Assembly (NCBI GenBank): GCA_036924085.1
Contig: JAVGWX010000005.1
Location: forward strand, 99,482,672-99,546,671
Length of the DNA stretch: 64,000 nt
DNA from: Ariolimax columbianus
Lineage: Eukaryota > Mollusca > Gastropoda > Stylommatophora > Arionidae
Reading direction: 5' to 3'
Positions 61,316 to 64,000 of the stretch are shown in pieces. Positions within the stretch are counted from its first letter, which is position 1. Each line of letters starts with the position of its first letter. The notes under the pieces are model-generated. The model was not told the origin of the DNA. It was given only the letters and a program-made list of their open reading frames with translations, and did no database searches. A program made the position numbers and the translations under genes.

Positions 61316-61384
61316 TTTCTTGTTCAGCTCAACACTGATGGCATTGGCCTCCTTTAGGAAGATTGCATTTCCCCATAGGTCATC
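61316..61384 (-). CDS. unc-104: KIF1-type kinesin, exon A (first visible exon)
   Basis: This 69-base exon encodes [20 protein letters not shown], then NKK. The [21 protein letters not shown] block is a KIF1 hallmark just before [15 protein letters not shown]. The acceptor TTCAACTAAG/GATGAC is in phase 0; the donor AACAAGAAA/GTAAGAC is in phase 0. The preceding exon, expected to end near a YHQFTSLR-like sequence, must lie right of base 64000 or was not recognised. Confidence 0.95.
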
Positions 61385-61553
61385 CTTAGTTGAAGAAACA
61401 AATGCACACGTGAGAGTTTAGAAGAGGACAGTTGTTTCAGTGTCATCATGTTAGCTAGTTTCTGATTAACAAGGCCTTGTGTAGAATACATTACTTGATT
61501 TTTCACAAAATACAAAATTTGTTTAGTTTGTGCGAAGGAGAGAGAGAAGGAGG

Positions 61554-61557
<4 letters not shown>

Positions 61558-61632
<75 letters not shown>
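61558..61632. repeat. (TA)n followed by (GA)n microsatellite
   Basis: About 22 TA units immediately followed by about 15 GA units, upstream (transcript sense) of exon A. Confidence 0.97.
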
Positions 61633-61639
<7 letters not shown>

Positions 61640-62145
61640 GCGTGCGGCTAATGGGTTGTGTGTGAGGTTGGTTTATAAACTCAATATACTAGGTTAAAAT
61701 CCTGTATAGCTAGATTTTCTATCACCCAGCATGTCGTTGGAGTTTTCATGGTATGACTGCTACTCTCAGTCGATTGAGCTGTACATGGGTACTTGATGAA
61801 GTTAGAGAGAAATTCTGTGCCACTGCAGGAATTACAGAGTTTGTGCTGTGTTATCTGCATTCTCAGGGATGAAAGGGACTTTGCACTTACATGGGGGGTC
61901 CAACGACAATGATGTCAGTTCTATAAACAAATTTTGTGTATGTTCTTCTCTTAGTTGTTGTTGCTTTTAAAATCAAAGCAAGTCAAATACATTTGTTTAT
62001 ACCTTTCTTGCTTTAGTTTAGTGGAAGAATCAACGTTATTTCACATGTTTTAACCCATAAGTGCTCTGTTCTTCTCCATGTTGTTGGAGAATCTCAGCAC
62101 AATGCACGAACTCTGTTGCACAGGTGAGGATCCCGTAATGTAATA
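61640..62145. other. Intron upstream of exon A, unassigned
   Basis: A minus-strand 30-base segment at about 61892-61921 with AG and GTAAGTG borders (TDIIVVGPP) was considered as an exon, but it does not fit the phase of exon A. Confidence 0.4.
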
Positions 62146-62149
62146 GGTT

Positions 62150-62398
62150 GGGTCGATTTTTAACATAAATTTGAATTTTGCCCGAACAGCGGCCGCTAAG
62201 TCTTGTCTTTTTTATTTCCAACTGCTGAGGGATTTTTAACATGTGCGACACTGCACACAGGTGTCTAAATCTCTAGTACCCAGAGATCCGAGGAAATACC
62301 AGAAAGTCCATGTGAAAAAATTCCGGTCCCATCCTGATTTAAACCGCGACGTCCGACACTTGAGACCGACGTCTTACCTCGAGATCACTCAGTTCCCC
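62150..62398 (-). mobile_element. tRNA-derived SINE family D, copy 2
   Basis: AACAGCGGCCGCTAAGTC, TTTCCAACTGC-GAGGG, CACACAGGTGTCTAAATC, CCAGAGATC and GATTTAAACCGCGACGTCC match 1805-2052 in order and orientation. Confidence 0.78.
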
Positions 62399-62621
62399 TT
62401 TCTTGCAACACAGCACATTTGTCATCCAGGGTTTGTTAACAGAATGTCTGTTTTGCTCCAGTTTGGTGTGTTTTGAGTGCGTATAATATATTTGTCTTTG
62501 TGTGTGATCGTTGTTGCTTATTTGTTAACAAATTGACTACCCCCAACATTTTCCACTTGTTTAACCACTTAACAAGGCAAAGAACAAAAATGACTACCTC
62601 AGTTTAATAATAATGCCTTAA

Positions 62622-63900
62622 CCTTTAGCACGCTACATTTTTTTGGTGAAAATTTTCGCAACTTTATATTTCGCTATGGTAGCCTTTAGCACGCCACATT
62701 CTTTTTGAAAAAAATTTGACCTAATTAATTTTCTTAATTAGTCACTATGGTAGTCGTTTTTCAAAATTTTTAATTTTTATGTTTGTTTGTCAATAAATAT
62801 GATTTTCTGGCATGTAGACACACAATAGGATAACAAACATGTGGGTGTTATTGTTGTTGTTGTGTGTTTGTTAGTTTTTGAGATTCAAAAATGTGAAGTT
62901 GAAAATTTATGAAAATCTCAGAAAAAATTTGGGCTCGACCACTAGGCCTAGTCGCTTCGATAGAAAACCATGGAAACCATAACAACGTATCGATACTGTG
63001 TTTACAATATCGACACAACTGTTAGTTTCCAATTCAAACGTAGTTCTTTCATTTAAACTAACAAAATTAAAAAATCTACTCGATAAAGATCTTTCCCAAC
63101 AACCTACTTCCCCTTTCGCAAAAAGTCGGCTTGCTCCAAACGGCATATACAAAATTAAAACTGTTCAAAAGCCATTTGTAATCGAACATACGATACTTTA
63201 ACCGGCAAAATATCGTGTATATATGGAGCATGTATTCAGCAGTAAAAAATGGCTGTTTGGAGTGACTAGCACTCGACCATGGCGTGCTAAAGGGTAGTTA
63301 ACTTTCAAAGCTTGTAACTTTTTGGTTTGTTGGTCAATAAATATGATTTTCTAGTGTGTAAAGATACAATTGAATAAAGAACTTGTTGGTGTTATTGTTT
63401 TTGTTGTGTGTTTGTTAGTTAGTTTCTGAGATACAAAAAGATGAAGATGAACATTTATTGAAATCCAAAATAAAATTGGACTTCACCGCTAGGTCTAGTT
63501 GCTCCGATAGAAATCCATGGAAACCACAACAACGTATCGATACTTTGTTTATAATATCGACACAACTGTTAGTTTCCAATTCAAACGTAGTTATTACATC
63601 TGAACAAACAAAATAAACATATCTACTCGATAAAGATCTTTTCCAACAACCTACTTCACCTTTCGCAAAAAGTCGGCCTGCTTCAATCGGTGTAATAAGA
63701 AAATAGAATGTTCAAAGTCCATTTGTAATCTAACATACAAAACTTTTATGACCAAATAAACCTGTGTAGATGGACGTGACGTATTCAGCATAAAAAAAAA
63801 TGGCTATGTCTCCGTCTCTCCCCCCCCCCATTTTTTTCCTTCAATTTCTCATTTTCAGGTCGAGGGTGTCAACTTTCAGTTCAAACTAGCATGCTAAAGG
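62622..63900. mobile_element. piggyBac-type non-autonomous element with TTAA target sites
   Basis: TTAA at 62618-62621 is followed by CCTTTAGCACGCTA. At the right end TAGCATGCTAAAGG is followed by TTAA at 63901-63904. The terminal inverted repeats match at 13 of 14, and TTAA duplication is the hallmark of piggyBac transposons. At 1279 bases with no recognised transposase, it is non-autonomous. The interior holds two direct copies of a roughly 600-base body (62690-63290, 63290-63890), each with GTCAATAAATATGATTTTCT, AACAACGTATCGATACT and TTCGCAAAAAGTCGG. Extra inward termini lie at 62683 and 63280-63293. Confidence 0.85.
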
Positions 63901-63939
63901 TTAAATAAACTCAGCTGTCACGCATGGTCCGATCATTAT

Positions 63940-64000
63940 TCTCATCATTAATATGAACATTATTATCATCATCATTATCACCAACAGCATCATCATCATG
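63940..64000. repeat. (ATC/ATT)n trinucleotide-rich end of window
   Basis: ATCATTAT and CATCATCATC phrases run to the window edge. Confidence 0.85.

Larger units (their letters stand above)
10587..61384 (-). other. unc-104: Partial kinesin-3 gene (KIF1A/KIF1B/UNC-104 type), gene span visible in window
   Basis: Eleven exons on the minus strand encode a continuous part of the tail of a KIF1-type kinesin. In known family members this is a plus-end microtubule motor that carries synaptic-vesicle precursors and dense-core vesicles along axons. The segment runs from the conserved block around [12 protein letters not shown], through [36 protein letters not shown] and EYADIFCQF, to PMPVSKPVP-like sequence. 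Every junction has GT/AG ends and the phases fit (0,0,2,2,1,0,1,2,0,2). Visible introns range from 634 bases to about 20.8 kb. The motor domain, FHA domain and C-terminal PH domain are not in the window. Assignment to KIF1 rather than KIF13/KIF16 rests on the [17 protein letters not shown] and [15 protein letters not shown] blocks. KIF1A and KIF1B cannot be told apart here; most invertebrates have one unc-104 orthologue. Confidence 0.9.

Noticed and set aside
61892..61921. A 30-base micro-exon (TDIIVVGPP) with AG and GTAAGTG borders upstream of exon A
   Set aside because: Its end phase (2) does not match the phase-0 start of exon A, and no kinesin similarity was seen.
62907..63201. Short frames on both strands within the piggyBac-type element, considered as transposase remnants
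   Set aside because: No DDD-motif-like residues or cysteine-rich C-terminus were seen, and the two tandem bodies do not conserve the frame.

Overview
The window is animal nuclear DNA, AT-rich and dominated by repeats. It has no bacterial operons, ribosome-binding sites or CRISPR arrays. Nearly all of it is the interior of one large intron-rich gene on the minus strand: a kinesin-3 of the KIF1A/KIF1B/UNC-104 family. Eleven exons (61316-61384 down to 10587-10676) can be read by protein similarity. Nine of the ten exons of the default path tile with matching splice phases on both sides, and the alternative exon also fits in phase. The organism is probably a lophotrochozoan, most likely a mollusc such as a gastropod. 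That rests on the types of LINEs and tRNA-derived SINEs and on the low divergence of the kinesin from animal KIF1 proteins; it is an inference, not a demonstrated identification.

Gene layout, 5' to 3' on the minus strand: exon A 61316-61384, B 59563-59735, two alternative-looking exons C1 48300-48440 and C2 38669-38806, D 26976-27094, E 25009-25097, F 17666-17771, G 16845-17031, H 13251-13341, I 11909-12027, J 10587-10676. The motor and FHA exons lie beyond base 64000. The C-terminal and PH-domain exons lie left of 10587, probably left of base 1. The default path encodes about 394 residues of the post-motor tail.

The introns hold two kinds of material. (1) Mobile elements: an intact but 5'-truncated LINE with endonuclease, reverse transcriptase and RNase H (18075-21474); a decayed relative (about 30290-34690); an RTE-like LINE (about 35775-38535); a three-level nest of hAT-like, RTE-like and mariner elements (49794-53141); a second mariner (about 29560-30265); a piggyBac-type element with TTAA target sites (62622-63900); Penelope-like GIY-YIG remnants; many LINE 3' stubs; and several tRNA-type SINE families. 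(2) Minisatellites with units from 24 to 102 bases, some more than 2 kb long, several abutting exons.

The most unusual signal is the relation between minisatellites and splice sites. The array next to exon C2 is made of about 42-base units that each copy the exon end and its 5' splice site, and it is split in two by an RTE insertion. Arrays also sit 8 to 12 bases from the 3' splice sites of exons B and I. Other arrays can be traced to mobile elements: a 38-base array inside dead reverse-transcriptase codons, and a 70-base satellite grown from a SINE body.
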